Assembly: GCA_002494125.1 (NCBI GenBank)
Contig: DLBD01000046.1
Location: 1-22,329 of the forward strand
Source: Ruminococcaceae bacterium UBA7030
GTDB lineage: Bacteria; Bacillota; Clostridia; Oscillospirales; Acutalibacteraceae
Direction of reading: 5' to 3'
Length of the DNA stretch: 22,329 nucleotides
Part shown: positions 21,446 to 22,329 of the stretch, in pieces
How positions within the stretch are numbered: the first letter of the stretch is position 1
How the letters are laid out: each line of letters starts with the position of its first letter
The notes under the pieces: model-generated
Databases searched by the model: none
What the model was told of the DNA's origin: nothing
What the model saw: the letters and a program-made list of their open reading frames with translations, nothing else
Made by a program: the position numbers and the translations under genes

Positions 21446-22329
21446 TGGCAGAGGATATCAAAATGGAAAATGAAGTTAAGGAATCATCCAACTTCATTCA
21501 TGATTTTATTGACGAGGACTTGGCTGAGGGCAAATATAAAAGCATTCAGACGAGATTTCCTCCTGAGCCCAACGGCTACCTTCATATCGGTCACGCTAAG
21601 GCAATATGTATAAATTTCGGAGTCAAGGAAAAGTATAAGGGTATTTGCAATCTCCGTCTTGACGACACAAATCCTATTAAAGAGGATACGGAATATGTCG
21701 ACGCAATTATGGAGGATATTAAATGGCTCGGCTTTGACTGGGACAATGTTTACTACGCATCGGATTATTTCGACTTTCTCTATGAATGTGCAATAAAACT
21801 TATAAAGAAAGGAAAGGCTTTTGTCTGCGAGCTTACTCCGGAGGAAATGAGAGAATACCGTGGTACGCTCAAAGAGCCCGGCAAGAATTCACCCTATCGT
21901 GACAGAAGCGTTGAAGAAAACCTCGACCTATTCACTCGTATGACAAACGGTGAATTCCCCGAGGGCAAGATGGTTCTTCGTGCAAAGATTGATATGGCAT
22001 CGCCTAACCTTAATATGCGCGACCCTATTATATACCGTATTATGTATGCTCATCACCACCGCACAGGTGACAAATGGTGCGTATATCCTATGTACGACTT
22101 TGCACACCCCCTTTCAGATGCCTATGAGAGAGTTACACACTCACTCTGCTCGCTTGAATTTGAAAATCACAGGCCGCTTTACGACTGGTTTGTAAACGAA
22201 CTTATTGACTGGGAACGTCCAAGACAGATTGAGTTTGCAAGGCTCAATCTTAACTACACGCTCACCTCAAAGCGCAAGTGCCTTAAACTTGTTCAGGACA
22301 ATATTGTCGACGGCTGGGATGATCCGAGA
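21445..22329 (+). CDS. glnS: Glutaminyl-tRNA synthetase (3' end outside window)
   Basis: The first 295 residues of GlnRS are visible; the frame stays open to the right edge, so the C-terminal anticodon-binding beta-barrels are missing only because the window ends. Signatures: FPPEPNGYLHIGHAKAI at 38-54 (HIGH at 47-50), LRLDDTNP, and the KMSKS-like LTSKRK at about 273-278, followed by the conserved GWDDPR. The start ATG overlaps the gltX stop (TAATG), with AGGGAGG upstream. GlnRS implies direct Gln-tRNA(Gln) formation rather than sole reliance on the GatCAB amidotransferase route. Confidence 0.96.
   Translation, partial: MAEDIKMENEVKESSNFIHDFIDEDLAEGKYKSIQTRFPPEPNGYLHIGHAKAICINFGVKEKYKGICNLRLDDTNPIKEDTEYVDAIMEDIKWLGFDWDNVYYASDYFDFLYECAIKLIKKGKAFVCELTPEEMREYRGTLKEPGKNSPYRDRSVEENLDLFTRMTNGEFPEGKMVLRAKIDMASPNLNMRDPIIYRIMYAHHHRTGDKWCVYPMYDFAHPLSDAYERVTHSLCSLEFENHRPLYDWFVNELIDWERPRQIEFARLNLNYTLTSKRKCLKLVQDNIVDGWDDPR

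Overview
The window looks like chromosomal DNA of an obligately anaerobic gut-type Clostridia bacterium (Oscillospiraceae/Ruminococcaceae-like; this is an inference from gene content, not from a marker gene). Reasons: a complete six-subunit Rnf complex, a rubredoxin-first ('reverse') rubrerythrin, a two-gene SufC/SufB-like Fe-S assembly pair instead of a full suf operon, DUF4250 and DUF4177 small proteins, clostridial cell-wall-binding repeats with a VanW domain, and paired gltX-glnS. Intergenic DNA is very AT-rich with near-consensus sigma-A promoters and crisp hairpin terminators. No rRNA, tRNA, CRISPR array, insertion sequence or prophage gene is visible.

Layout. (1) 1-6080, minus strand: the operon rnfC-D-G-E-A-B, followed 4 bases later by a lipoprotein gene that runs off the left edge; one promoter lies before rnfC. 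(2) 6080-9330, minus: ybaK (tRNA editing), a membrane-anchored alpha/beta hydrolase and a zinc-ribbon membrane protein with a long Asp/Tyr tract; the last two form an operon. (3) 9331-11130, plus: a divergent two-gene sufC-sufB-like (SMS-type) operon closed by a strong bidirectional terminator. (4) 11133-14080, minus: murA, then walJ(yycJ)-rlmH and a second small zinc-ribbon protein. (5) 14081-14410: a gene-free stretch holding the murA promoter, two small inverted repeats and a terminator. (6) 14411-16756, minus: an unknown membrane protein, obg and mrnC. (7) 16757-19682, minus: single genes for a secreted CW-repeat/VanW protein, a DUF4177 protein, reverse rubrerythrin and a DUF4250 protein. 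(8) 19723-22329, plus: gltX overlapping glnS, which runs off the right edge.

The genes fit an anaerobic energy and Fe-S economy. Rnf couples ferredoxin oxidation to NAD+ reduction and ion pumping and carries many Fe-S clusters. The SufCB-like pair is a candidate scaffold for building such clusters. Reverse rubrerythrin protects against peroxide and oxygen. The rest is core housekeeping: peptidoglycan precursor synthesis and wall surveillance (murA, walJ), ribosome maturation (rlmH, obg, mrnC) and accurate aminoacyl-tRNA supply (ybaK, gltX, glnS).

No clear new defence or mobile system is present. The items most worth following up are the SMS-type sufCB pair, the duplicated-domain lipoprotein tied to Rnf, the Asp/Tyr-tract zinc-ribbon protein, and the CW-repeat/VanW protein with near-identical 60-bp units.
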